From: Pegoplata infirma
Taxonomy: Eukaryota; Arthropoda; Insecta; Diptera; Anthomyiidae
Length of the DNA stretch: 64,000 nt
Direction: 5' to 3'
Assembly (NCBI GenBank): GCA_963921195.1
Contig: OY992539.1
Location: forward strand, 96,356,964-96,420,963
The translations under genes and the position numbers were made by a program. Positions 55,674-64,000 of the stretch are shown here, in pieces. The number at the start of each line of letters is the position of its first letter. Position 1 is the stretch's first letter. Under the pieces are notes generated by a model. That model was given only the letters and a program-made list of their open reading frames with translations. It was not told where the DNA came from and did no database searches.

Positions 55674-56280
55674 ATTTCTATTATTATAACCAAAATTATT
55701 TGTTTTGTTTTCCATATCAGAAAATCTGTCAATACATCAGAAAAATCTGCTGACTTCAGCTGAAATATCTGCTGATTTTAGCTCAAAAATCTGCCGATTC
55801 AGATATATTTTATTTATGTAAAAAATATAAAATAAATTTAAGAGAACATTTTTTAAGAATTTTTTATGCTGTTTTTCTATAAAATTGTTAAAGTTTTTTT
55901 TTTTTTCTAAAAATTAAGTCTTAAAAAAAAACTTAAAAAATTTTCTTGAAAACAGGAAAACTAAAAATTTGTATTAAATTAGCAAAACAATCTGCTGATT
56001 TCTGTTATTTGCTAAAAGAAGAAAATTTAGTTAAAATAGAACTTTTAGCAGAAAAATAAGCTAAAAGTTTGCTAATTCAAACTGAAAATTGTTGTATAGA
56101 TTTTAAATAGAGATTATTATACAAACTTTGAGGGCTTACAGTAAGTAAGTGAATCAAGTTAGAGACTTACTGGAAACTAGACTTTTGTTGCCAAAATACT
56201 ACTCTGCAATTCATCTTTAAGCTTATTTCCCCTATCTTTTACCCGAACAAAAATAATCGCTAAAAACGCGTTGGAAACTA
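55674..56280. repeat. 'TCTGCTGATTTTAGC' repeat
   Basis: Words such as 'AATCTGCTGACTTCAGC', 'TCTGCTGATTTTAGCTC' and 'AAACTTAAAAAATTTTCTTG' recur at 24190-24440 and 34430-34730. The ends were not fixed. No coding sequence. Confidence 0.4.
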
Positions 56281-56282
56281 TA

Positions 56283-56455
56283 CACTCTAATTAAAATGAT
56301 TTCAGTTTCCTACTATAAATTGGGTAAGTTTACACAAAATGCGTAATTCTACTTTAAAATATTGGAAATTTACTCTATTTATAGTAGTATATTTTTTGAA
56401 TTTGTTGAAATTTACTCAATTTAAAGTAGGAAACTGGACTCGTTTTTTAAGGGTG
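56283..56455. mobile_element. Small TA-flanked MITE upstream of the cuticle gene
   Basis: Begins CACTCTAATTAAAATGATTT and ends, inverted, CACCCTTAAAAAACGAG; both then read CAGTTTCCTACT. TA at 56281-56282 and 56456-56457. The centre is a 'AAATTTACTC' palindrome. It lies about 550 bp upstream of the transcription start of the cuticle protein gene. Confidence 0.65.
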
Positions 56456-56960
56456 TACTTAAAGGGTTAAGAGTAGAATATGATAGATCCATTCTGAAGC
56501 CAGATTTGCATTCAGCTCGTCAAAATCTTAAAGAAAAATGTATAATGGTTAAAAACTCAGTCAGCTGTTTGAGGGCTAAATATTTGTGATTATGAAAATA
56601 TTTTGTTAAAATGTTTATTTTTTTGAAAACCATCCATTTGGTCCCACTATATAACGGTATATTAAACATTAATACGAAATTAATAGTCATGGGTGCGTAA
56701 GCATGCGCCGCACTTGAATACAATACGAGTATGTTTATTTAAAAAAAAAAAAAATATTTGAAATTAAAATCTTAAACTTAAAAACATTTTCAAAATCCGT
56801 GAGTGCATAGTGTAAATAATTAACCAATAAAGTCGAAATTATATCTTAATTTTAATATTAAGTAAATGGTAACATTGAAATGGATTTTATGTTTGGATTT
56901 GCAACAATTGATTGATACTTTTTATATTGATTTTATTGAGAGATATTAATAGAAATTTTG
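56456..56960. other. Upstream region of the cuticle gene
   Basis: AT-rich and apparently free of repeats listed elsewhere. No specific enhancer motif can be claimed. The 67-codon minus-strand frame (56520-56723) is not convincing. Confidence 0.35.
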
Positions 56961-56966
56961 AATTTG

Positions 56967-57003
56967 TATAAAACTAGGCGAATTCATATAATTCAACATC
57001 AGT
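56967..57003 (+). promoter_or_regulatory. Core promoter: TATA box and initiator
   Basis: TATAAAA at 56967-56973 is followed about 30 bases later by ATCAGTTT (56998-57005), which matches the arthropod initiator TCAGT with the A near 57001 as the likely start. Spacing is close to the usual 30-34 bases. This gives a 5' leader of about 80 bases before the ATG at 57082. Confidence 0.65.
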
Positions 57004-57081
57004 TTCTCGACAGAGTTTCATAGCAGTACACACTTGGACTATTACAATTTACAATTGGATATTAATATTTTCTTAAAAAAA

Positions 57082-57873
57082 ATGGCTTTTAAATTCATTG
57101 TTTTATCTACCTTATTGGCTGTTGCCAGTGCTGGTTATATTGCCTCAGTTCCTACACATTATGCTGCTGCTCCTGCCGTCATTACTAAAGTTGCCAATCC
57201 TGCTGTGGATGCAGTAGCTTCAACTCATCAAAATGTAGTTCGGTCATTTGATGGTACTGTATCCCAGTACTCTAAGTCCATACATACACCTTACTCCAGT
57301 GTTCACAAGCAAGATACTCGTGTCAACAATAATGTGTATACACCAACTGTAGCCAAAACTGTAACTTATGCTGCTCCTGCTTATGCTAAGACCGTCTCTT
57401 ATGCTCCCGCTCCTACTGCTGCTGTTTATACAACACATTCTGCTCCTGCTGTAACCAAGACTGTTTACAGTGCTCCACAAACTGTTTATACTCATCAAGA
57501 ACCAGCTCATGCTGTCTATACCTCATCTGCTCCACAAACAGTTTACACTCACCAAGAGCCTGCTCATGCTGTCTATGCTTCATCTGCTCCCCAAACTGTT
57601 TATACCCATGAACAACCTTCTCATTCAGTTTATGCTTCACCCGCTCCTACTGCTGCTGTTTATACTCATTCAGCTCCTACCGCTGCTGTCTACCAACATG
57701 AAGTACCTTCTACTGCCACTACTACTTATAACCATGGTCCAGCTGCCACTACTTACTCACATAATGCTCCCGGTGTTTCTGCTTATGGTTCAAGCCAAAC
57801 AGTTCATTACTCACCCGCTGAAATGGTCTCTCACATGAGCTTTGATGGTTTCGGTACCCATTGGGGTTATTAA
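57082..57873 (+). CDS. Cuticular protein with retinin-like domain (CPLCA-type)
   Basis: A 263-residue secreted structural protein of the exoskeleton. The start at 57082 (AAAAATGGC) is preferred over an in-frame ATG at 57034 because it is immediately followed by a classic signal peptide, MAFKFIVLSTLLAVASA. Residues about 38-80 (AVDAVASTHQNVVRSFDG, SIHTPYSSVHKQDTRVNNN) match the retinin-like domain found in CPLCA cuticle and corneal lens proteins. After this come low-complexity repeats rich in Ala, Pro, Tyr and Val, including three copies of a 19-residue unit starting SAPQTVYTH. The C-terminus is YGSSQTVHYSPAEMVSHMSF then DGFGTHWGY. No chitin-binding R&R domain is seen. The gene is intronless as read and ends TAA. 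Frames on the opposite strand and in other frames here are shadows. Orthology within the fly cluster cannot be set by eye. Confidence 0.9.
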   Translation: MAFKFIVLSTLLAVASAGYIASVPTHYAAAPAVITKVANPAVDAVASTHQNVVRSFDGTVSQYSKSIHTPYSSVHKQDTRVNNNVYTPTVAKTVTYAAPAYAKTVSYAPAPTAAVYTTHSAPAVTKTVYSAPQTVYTHQEPAHAVYTSSAPQTVYTHQEPAHAVYASSAPQTVYTHEQPSHSVYASPAPTAAVYTHSAPTAAVYQHEVPSTATTTYNHGPAATTYSHNAPGVSAYGSSQTVHYSPAEMVSHMSFDGFGTHWGY

Positions 57874-57982
57874 ATCGATTGTTAAAGGTCGTTATATAGA
57901 ATAATTTTGATTTTGTTGTGATTTTAGTATTATCTTGCATCACATTATTCCATTTGAACTTTGAAAAAAAGAAGTTTATTTA

Positions 57983-57988
57983 AATAAA
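57983..57988 (+). terminator. Poly(A) signal of the cuticle gene
   Basis: AATAAA lies about 110 bases after the stop codon, the expected distance for a short 3' leader. Confidence 0.7.
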
Positions 57989-58679
57989 ACCATGAACTCA
58001 TTTGAAAATTAAGACATTTAATTTTTTTAAGAAATTTCATATCTGCAAGGAAACACACACTTTGAGTAGGACAAACCGAAGAGTGCTGACGAAGGAAGGT
58101 TTACTTTCTCCGAAAGCTGTCGACATCTCCACTTAGCCTGTGTTGTCTGTCAATAAGTTTTTATAAGATTTTTCATTTTATAACAAAAATTACACTGTGC
58201 TACAAAAAACACAAAATCGAATATACTTTTAAAATGAGGTAGTTTAGGTTGTAGGTCTTGTCGAAAAGATCACAAAAATGCCCATCATACTTGCCAGACA
58301 CCCTCAAATTTTAAAGTTATTGTCAAAAAACGTTTTTTTGGGACTTTTCTCACTAAACCACGTGTTACTTAAACATTTTTCAGCCGATTTTAATTTTTAA
58401 AACTGTTTTGGATAGAAGAAGGATAGGGCTTTTCATGTGTGTGGATTGGTCTATGCATATAAGAAAAATATGTATTGATTTTTTCTACAATATCTAATTT
58501 TTTGTTATTTTTTTTAAAATTTGTTGAGTTTATCCATTTTTTTCTGTTATAGTTTGTTCAACAACATTTATATTAATAAACGTATTCCTAAAGAAAATTG
58601 TTTGTGAATACGATGAGTTTTATGCCCAAAAAATCGGATAACAATTGACAAAGTTGTGATAATTTTTCTAAAAAAGAAA
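57989..58679. other. Downstream intergenic sequence
   Basis: No gene. A GC-richer patch at 58070-58145 contains CTGACGA...GAAAGCTGTCGAC, discussed in the findings as a possible hammerhead-like or retroelement-derived motif. Confidence 0.35.
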
Positions 58680-59018
58680 ATTAAGATTTTGTATGAAATT
58701 GCCGTGCGGATAACCCAGGCAAAAAAAAAAAAAACTAAACGAGCATACGGAGATGTCGCATATCATTATTTGAAAGGTTTTTGACCTCCTGAATTCGAAT
58801 TCGAATTTGACCTTGAAATTGCGCTATCTTATTAAGTTTTTGATATATCAATTTATGTTAAATATCTCAAAAACCTGACGAGATAGAACAGTTTAAAGGC
58901 CAGATTCGGATTCAGTGCGCCAAAAACCTTTAAAAATATTGTACATGACCATTTATGATAAATTTATTTTTTTTGCCTGGGTTATCTGAACGGCGATTTC
59001 CTGCAAAATCTTAATTTT
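58680..59018. repeat. Foldback repeat
   Basis: 'AAGATTTTGTATGAAATTGC' with 'GGATAACCCAGGCAAAAA' on the left is mirrored by 'TTTTTTGCCTGGGTTATCTG' and 'AATCTTAATT' on the right. Inner parts also pair ('TTGAAAGGTTTTTGACC' against 'CGCCAAAAACCTTTAAA'). No coding sequence. Confidence 0.6.
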
Positions 59019-59240
59019 TATACCCTCTAACTACAGTATGGGGCAGGCGCGGATCCAGGAGATTTTTTTACCAAAAAATCGGGGAGATTTTTTTACCAAA
59101 AAATCGGAAACCAACAATGTTTGGTTTGATGGAGGGGGGGGGGGGGGGGGTGCGGTATTGTGTTAATTTTTTAACTATTTTTAATATTGCGTAACAAATT
59201 AAGAACCAAAAAAATATTTTTTTTTCAAGCATTTGGATTT

Positions 59241-61716
59241 ATATATATATATTTCCTTTATTTACATAAAATTGTAAGATAAATATGTATTAACTAAATT
59301 ATATAAAAGTTCATAATGAACATAGGGCGTCTACAAATTCTCTCCATTTGGAACGATCCTTGGCTAGCGACTTAATTTGATTCCAAGACAAGTTGCAACT
59401 TTGACCTTCGTTTCTCACCATCCTCACCCAGGTGTTTCGCGGGCGACCAGGATTGCGATGACCTTGCGGATTCCATTCAAGAGCCGCTCTGGTGATTTCA
59501 TTGGTCGGTCTTCTTAATATGTGGCCTATCCAAGACCACTTACGACGTTTGATTTCAATATCAATAGGTTCACAACGGGCTAGATATAAAAGTTGTTCAT
59601 TAGTTACCCAGCATGGCCAAAAGATACGCAGAATCTGTCTAAGGCAACGATTTACGAATGTCTGCAGCTTTCTTTGGGTGGCCTGAGTTGTACTCCATGT
59701 TGTGCAACTGTATAACAGGACAGACTTAACACTGCAGTTAAATATTCGCAGTTTCGTAGCTTTTGAGATGTTGTTTGCTCGCCAGACTTTATTTAATGAG
59801 TGAAATGCGACTCTAGCCTTGTTGATGCGCTCCTCTATATCTTTTCCAGAACCACCATCTTTTGTTATGCGGCTACCTAGGTAGCAAAAAGAGTCAACGT
59901 CCTCAATAAGATCTCCGTGCAATATGAGAGGTGTTGAGTTGTTTGTACCAATTCTCATTAGTTTTGTCTTATTAACGTTGATTCTAAGACCTACTTTTCT
60001 TGCGTTTCTGTCAAGACATATGAGCTTCTGTTCGATATCTTCAAACCGATGGGCCATCATGCATAAATCATCTGCGTAGTCAATATCATTAAGACGTTCA
60101 CGTAGGTTCCAACGTATGCCATTCGGAGCTTCGATGTTTGTGTGCTCCATGACTCCATCTAAGAGTATTAAAAATAAAGTTGGCGATAGAACACACCCCT
60201 GTCTGACACCCTCATTATGTTCAAATGGACGGCTTTCTTGCCCACAGAATCTAACTCTACATTCGGCACCATTGTAAAGTTCACGAATGAGATCAATAAT
60301 CTTATCGGGTACGCCTTTACTCCTAAGGGCAGCCCATATTGCCGGTCTGTATACGGTGTCAAAGGCGCGCTCAAAATCTACAAACAGCATATAGAGGTGG
60401 TTATTGAACTCTTGCGATTGCTCTATGATAATTCGTAGAGTATTTATATGGTCCGCGCATGATCGACCAGGCCTAAAACCCGCTTGCTCCTGACGTAACA
60501 GCGGTTCAACAATTGGTGCTATTCTTTGCAAAAGAAGTAGGGCCATTACTTTGTTGATAACGTTTAGCAATGTAATCCCTCGCCAGTTCTTGCAGTAGCT
60601 CAGATCACCCTTCTTGGGTATAGTGATGATCACACCAGCCTTCCAACATTCTGGGATAATATTGCTCTGCCATGCAGACTGTATTATTGGCAAGAGCACC
60701 TCAGCAATAGGGCCAGCACCATATTTCAGCAGTTCTGCCTGTACTGTATCGGGACCGGCAGACTTTGATTCCTTCAAATTGCACAATGTTGAAAAGATTT
60801 CCTGATAGGTTGGTGGAGATGTAGCTATTTCCCTGCGAGGATTACAACGGCGAGAGAGCCAAGGGCAACCATTTAAGTTAAATTCGGGGGTATTATTTTG
60901 TGATATACCAGAGGTGAAAAATTCTTGCCAGCGTTCTAGTTTCTCTTCAGTCGTAGTGAGATCGCGACCGTGTTTATCTTTTAGCATTGATATATTCTTG
61001 ATGTTTCTGCCTCCTAGATCTTTAATTGCTTTATAAACCCCACGCATGTTACCAATGTTCGCTGCTTGTTCGGCTTCCTCTGCGATGCTGTTAAAGTAGC
61101 GTTCCCGGTCAGCTCGTACTAATTTCTTTACGGAGTTCGCTGACAATCTGTAGTCCTTTCTCGCTTCAAGTTTCTCATCAGGGTTTCGCGTTCTTAAAAC
61201 TATTTTGTTAAGACGCTTGCGATTTGCTATTTCGGCCCACGTCTCTTCGCTGATCCAAGGCTTCTGGTTTTTCTTGCGGACGCCTAGAATTTCCTTCGCA
61301 GTTCGAGAACAGTTTTGTGCTACATTTGTCCAAGATTGTATACTAATGTTGTTGTTGTTGTTGTTGTTTGGTTGAAATGAGTCTCTCAGAGTAGAACAGT
61401 AGCGGGAAGCAACATCAGGGTTACGAAGCCGAGCAGTATTAAATTTCACGACACCCTTTTGTGAGTTGACTGCCGCAGGACGAAGTTTAAATGTGCCCAC
61501 TAATAGGTTATGGTCACTATCTATATCGGCACCTCGCATTGTCCTCACATCTAATAGACAACCCAGGAACAATTTATTTATCATTATGTGGTCAATTTGG
61601 TTGCGGGTGATATCAAGAGGGCACCGCCATGTATACTTATGTATATCTTTGTGGATGAACTTCGTACCTCCAATAAATAATCGGTGGCGTGCACATAAAT
61701 CAACTTCCCCTAAATC
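59241..61716 (-). mobile_element. Young 5'-truncated LINE with (AT)n tail
   Basis: Inserted on the minus strand within the minisatellite-filled element, between target copies TTTGGATTT at 59232-59240 and 61717-61725. The paralog at 19681-19722 reads 'CATTTGGATTTGTGGGGAAC' without interruption. The 3' end is an (AT)n run after an AATAAA signal near 59259-59264 instead of poly(A). The 5' end is truncated inside the endonuclease domain and carries an extra inverted copy of target sequence (61702-61716). Confidence 0.82.
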
Positions 61717-61746
61717 TTTGGATTTAGGGGAAGTTATTTTACTCAA
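59311..61746 (-). CDS. LINE polyprotein, 5'-truncated: endonuclease tail and reverse transcriptase
   Basis: An 811-codon open frame. The first 15 residues are read from target DNA and an inverted target copy, so the ATG is not the native start. LINE sequence begins near DLCARHRLFIGGT; residues to about 90 are the end of an APE-type endonuclease (RNQIDHIMINKLFLG, then DIDSDHNLLVGTF). The RT has AGPDTVQAELLK, IPKKGDLSYCKNWRGITLL, EQAGFRPGRSC, FVDFERAFDT, VRQGCVLSPTLF and YADD (Y557 to D560). The C-terminus has RRKWSWIGHILRRPTNEI, NPQGHRNPGRPRNTW and FVDALCSL. No RNase H. The pattern is RTE-like, but clade placement needs a tree. No stops occur, so the copy is young but cannot encode a full endonuclease. 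It is a relative of the split LINE at 30757-41646. Confidence 0.85.
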   Translation of the reverse strand: MSKITSPKSKDLGEVDLCARHRLFIGGTKFIHKDIHKYTWRCPLDITRNQIDHIMINKLFLGCLLDVRTMRGADIDSDHNLLVGTFKLRPAAVNSQKGVVKFNTARLRNPDVASRYCSTLRDSFQPNNNNNNNISIQSWTNVAQNCSRTAKEILGVRKKNQKPWISEETWAEIANRKRLNKIVLRTRNPDEKLEARKDYRLSANSVKKLVRADRERYFNSIAEEAEQAANIGNMRGVYKAIKDLGGRNIKNISMLKDKHGRDLTTTEEKLERWQEFFTSGISQNNTPEFNLNGCPWLSRRCNPRREIATSPPTYQEIFSTLCNLKESKSAGPDTVQAELLKYGAGPIAEVLLPIIQSAWQSNIIPECWKAGVIITIPKKGDLSYCKNWRGITLLNVINKVMALLLLQRIAPIVEPLLRQEQAGFRPGRSCADHINTLRIIIEQSQEFNNHLYMLFVDFERAFDTVYRPAIWAALRSKGVPDKIIDLIRELYNGAECRVRFCGQESRPFEHNEGVRQGCVLSPTLFLILLDGVMEHTNIEAPNGIRWNLRERLNDIDYADDLCMMAHRFEDIEQKLICLDRNARKVGLRINVNKTKLMRIGTNNSTPLILHGDLIEDVDSFCYLGSRITKDGGSGKDIEERINKARVAFHSLNKVWRANNISKATKLRIFNCSVKSVLLYSCTTWSTTQATQRKLQTFVNRCLRQILRIFWPCWVTNEQLLYLARCEPIDIEIKRRKWSWIGHILRRPTNEITRAALEWNPQGHRNPGRPRNTWVRMVRNEGQSCNLSWNQIKSLAKDRSKWREFVDALCSL
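61702..61735. repeat. Perfect inverted repeat at the LINE 5' junction
   Basis: AACTTCCCCTAAATC (61702-61716) is the exact reverse complement of GATTTAGGGGAAGTT (61721-61735), separated by TTTG. The right arm is target sequence, by comparison with 19693-19712; the left arm lies between target and LINE, so it is an extra inverted copy made at insertion. Confidence 0.85.
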
Positions 61747-62805
61747 AAAAATTTTTTCACAAGGGGATCCTGTCAGTCGTATTTACTTCCAAAATAGGAC
61801 CATTTTTATAGTCTAACAAACGTGCTTATTCACAGTTATGACTGACTATGACTGTCATAAGCCAATGTTTATGATTGAACAGTCATAACATCAAATATTT
61901 TTCTATACAAAAAAATTAAAAAATTTTAAATTTCATTTTTATTATGACGTTTCAGTCATAAAAATTGGCTTATGACAGTCAAAGCTAGTCAAAACTGTGA
62001 ATAGACACTAAAAATTTTTAATTTTCGAAAACATTAATAACATTAAGCATTAATATTCCGAAAAAAAATAATAAAGTATTACATTTTTATGCATGTACCC
62101 TTCACAAAATATCTCAGATGTTGAAACAATTTTACTACAGAAAAACTCTTAGATTCTTAAATATTTTTCATATAAAAAATAACCCTTTCAGCAAATTGTT
62201 CAGAATCTGAAACCCTTTCTTATAGCAAATGTCTCAGATTTTTTAAATTTTCTATAGAAATAATCTGAGATTTTGAAACATTCTTTCAATAAAAAAAATT
62301 ACAAATTCTGATATATTTTTCTTTAAAAAACCTCTAAAATAATTCTCATATTTCAAAGTTATTCTCAGATTCTAAGAACTTTTTCGTATACAAAAATTCT
62401 CAGATCCTGAAACATAATTCGTAAGAGAAAATTATCAGATACTTAAAAATTATCAGTTTTTAAAACATTTTATGAAGAAATTTTGAATCAATTTCCTTAA
62501 AATACGAAAAATGATACGGTTTTAATGCCATCTAGATTCTGAAACATTTTCATATAGAAAAAATTTTATGATTAGACACATTTCAAAAGAAAAATATACA
62601 TATTCAGACTCTAAGACGTTTTCCTTTAGAAATGTTATTCGATTCTGAAAAATTTTTTGCTGAAAAAATCTTGGTATATTCTGAAACATTCTTTCAAAAG
62701 AAAAATTCTCAGTTGTTGTAGGATGTTTTCTATAGAACAGTTTTAAGACATTTTTCCTAAAATTTAAGATAGTTTTACAATAATTGTTTTTTTTTACATT
62801 TAGAT

Positions 62806-63131
62806 CAATGGTTCCCAACCTTTGATTCTCGCCCCACTGGGGGGCAATTTGAATGCTTCAGGGGGCAACGAGCAAATTTTTACGATTTTGTTTTGTTAAA
62901 TAAACTAAAAAAATATTATTTTAGGTGAATTATTTAGTTGACTGTTAAAAACTTTTTCTAAAAACTTTGTTTAAACGATAATTTTAACATCAAGTTTGCT
63001 TAACCACAATTAAGTTTTGAGTTTTAAAGCAAATTTGAAAAATTTACAAATTTTTCTTGAGTGTAGGGGGGACATTGTAGTTTTTTTAACTAAAAAGTGG
63101 GGCATGGCGCAAAAAAGGTTGGGAACCATTT
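62806..63131. mobile_element. Small hAT element, 'GGTTCCCAACC' type
   Basis: Ends CAATGGTTCCCAACCTTTG and, inverted, AAATGGTTCCCAACCTTTT, flanked by ATTTAGAT and ATTTAGAG (7 of 8 identical; 62798-62805, 63132-63139). The paralog at 21072 reads 'ACATTTAGAGTCAAA' uninterrupted. The 'GGTTCCCAACC' end is typical of hAT elements in many animals. It carries GGGGGGCAA and GTGGGGCA words and no frame. Confidence 0.82.
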
Positions 63132-63241
63132 ATTTAGAGTCAAAAAAGTATCAAAACAGTTTCTAAAAATAAAGTCTGGAATTTCGAAACATTTTTCTAT
63201 AAAAATATTCAGATAATAATTTTTTCTTAGAGAATGATAAC

Positions 63242-64000
63242 CAGGGATGCCAACTTAGTGCTTTTCGCGCTAGATCTAGTGCTTTTTGATGTGTCAAAAC
63301 GCGAAAATTTTTGACCTAGTGCCAAATTAGAAAAACGCACTCACGTGGTGCTTTTTAAATTTTCAGGTTGTGCTTTTAGTGCTTTTTAAAATTAATTTTT
63401 TATAGCCTCCAAACAAAGTATGGCGGTTTACTTAGTTTGTTATTTCGAGTGTAACGCATCGAAATATAAGTCGGAGACTTCACAAAGTATATATTTTATT
63501 GATTTTTGATCGATTCAAAGACATTTTATGAATGTCCGTCTGTCTATTTGTGAAAAGCAATATACAGTTCAAACTAAGAGCTAGACGCCTAAAATATGGA
63601 ACGAATTTATAATTATGGTCAATAACTATTGGTCGTTTTAAGTTCGGAAAAAGGGGCAAAATCGGACTAAGGGGAAAATGTTTTCCCTTGAAGAACTAAA
63701 CCAACCTCTAAAAAATGCCATTCTTTGTAGGTTTTTTTTGTATTTTGGTTTAATATTTGAATTCTGTTCTGGGTGAAGTTCAAAGACTAAATTTGGCTTT
63801 TGTGTGGAAAATGCAGACCATGTAAAATGCAGACCATGTAAAATTGTACAGCGATTTATATCGGTCGCTCAAAAGTTTAACCAACAAACTTATCAAAAAT
63901 TTTGTTTGAATAAAAATATTTTTTTTATCTATTTAAAAAACAGCCCAGTGCTTTTTTACCCTTTTTTCAAGCAAATTTACGCGTTTTTACCCTTTTATAA
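63242..64000. mobile_element. Left part of a hAT-like element, AGTGCTTTTT type, cut by the window end
   Basis: Begins CAGGGATGCCAACTTAGTG and iterates AGTGCTTTT about four times in the first 150 bases; near 63947-64000 'CCCAGTGCTTTTTTACCC' and 'GCGTTTTTACCCTTTT' suggest it continues. The right end and target duplication lie beyond the window. A dipteran repeat is inserted at about 63409-63740. The end type resembles CAGTGTTGCCAG at 33447. Confidence 0.55.
63409..63740 (+). repeat. Dipteran 'GTCCGTCTGTC' repeat, 5' part
   Basis: 'GTGTAACGCATCGAAATATA', 'CACAAAGTATATATTTTATT' and 'GAATGTCCGTCTGTCTATTT' follow the order seen at 43500-43640, then 'GGCAAAATCGGACTAAGGGG' parallels 43765. The GC-rich 3' part is missing. 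Confidence 0.55.

Larger units (their letters stand above)
59045..63238. mobile_element. Minisatellite-filled hAT-like element, copy 2
   Basis: Begins CAGGCGCGGATCCAGGA as at 19522, has the same G run and 'TTTTAATATTGCGTAACAAA', and continues after the LINE with 'TTTTTTCACAAGGGG', 'GACTGACTATGACTGTCATA' and the 'CTCAGATTCTGAAAC' minisatellite up to about 63238. It lies within the first bases of a dipteran repeat ('ATACCCTCTAACTACAGTAT' at about 59030). Two later insertions split it: a LINE (59241-61716) and a small hAT element (62806-63131). Copy 1 provides the empty site for each. Confidence 0.65.

Noticed and set aside
57413..57838. Alternative frames across the cuticle gene (minus 57413-57640, plus 57470-57838)
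   Set aside because: They arise from the repetitive Ala/Pro/Tyr codons of the real frame and have no signal peptide or domain.

Overview
The window looks like intergenic or heterochromatin-like DNA from a higher fly (Brachycera, probably a calyptrate such as a blow fly or house fly relative). Reasons: it is very AT-rich; the only clear host gene is a retinin-domain cuticle protein typical of flies; it carries an LOA/Bilbo-type LINE with an RNase H domain; and it has many copies of a dipteran interspersed repeat containing GTCCGTCCGTCTGTC runs. No prokaryotic features were found. I propose a clade, not a species.

Layout. 1-10.5 kb: degenerate tandem repeats, TA-flanked MITEs, a long foldback element (5.8-7.7 kb) and a small hAT element (9.5-10.3 kb). 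10.6-19.5 kb: AT-rich inverted repeats, a foldback arm split by a MITE that carries three tRNA-like units (12.5-13.4 kb), a tandem-repeat element (16.5-17.9 kb) and another foldback (18.1-18.9 kb). 19.5-24 kb: a minisatellite-filled hAT-like element, a hAT MITE (21.5 kb) and a decayed Jockey-like reverse transcriptase split by a hAT element. 24.9-29.8 kb: a nest of insertions five levels deep. 30.7-41.6 kb: a decayed LINE split by a 9.2 kb hAT element, which itself holds a TA element, a second hAT element and a complete, apparently intact 5.5 kb LOA-type LINE (ORF1 35605-37053, ORF2 37031-40660). 41.6-48.6 kb: a hAT element and two long foldback elements joined end to end at (AT)n seams. 48.7-56.5 kb: MITEs, a LINE-derived non-autonomous retroposon with a 14-bp target duplication, and a possible spliced host gene remnant near 53.7-54.0 kb. 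57.0-58.0 kb: the cuticle protein gene with TATA box, initiator and poly(A) signal. 59.0-63.2 kb: a second minisatellite-filled element interrupted by a young 5'-truncated LINE (811-codon open frame, minus strand) and by a small hAT element. The window ends inside another hAT element.

Main result. About ten non-autonomous hAT elements can be delimited by matching 8-bp target duplications, several confirmed by restored reading frames or by empty paralogous sites in the same window. Almost every family fills its ends with a private short motif repeated several times. No hAT transposase was found, so these elements would depend on enzymes encoded elsewhere. The other observations most worth checking are the foldback elements with arms up to about 1 kb (possible hairpin-RNA sources), a perfect 15-bp inverted copy of target DNA at a LINE 5' junction, the tRNA-like triplet, and the nesting order, which gives a relative insertion chronology. 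No computation was run; repeat boundaries and identities were read by eye.
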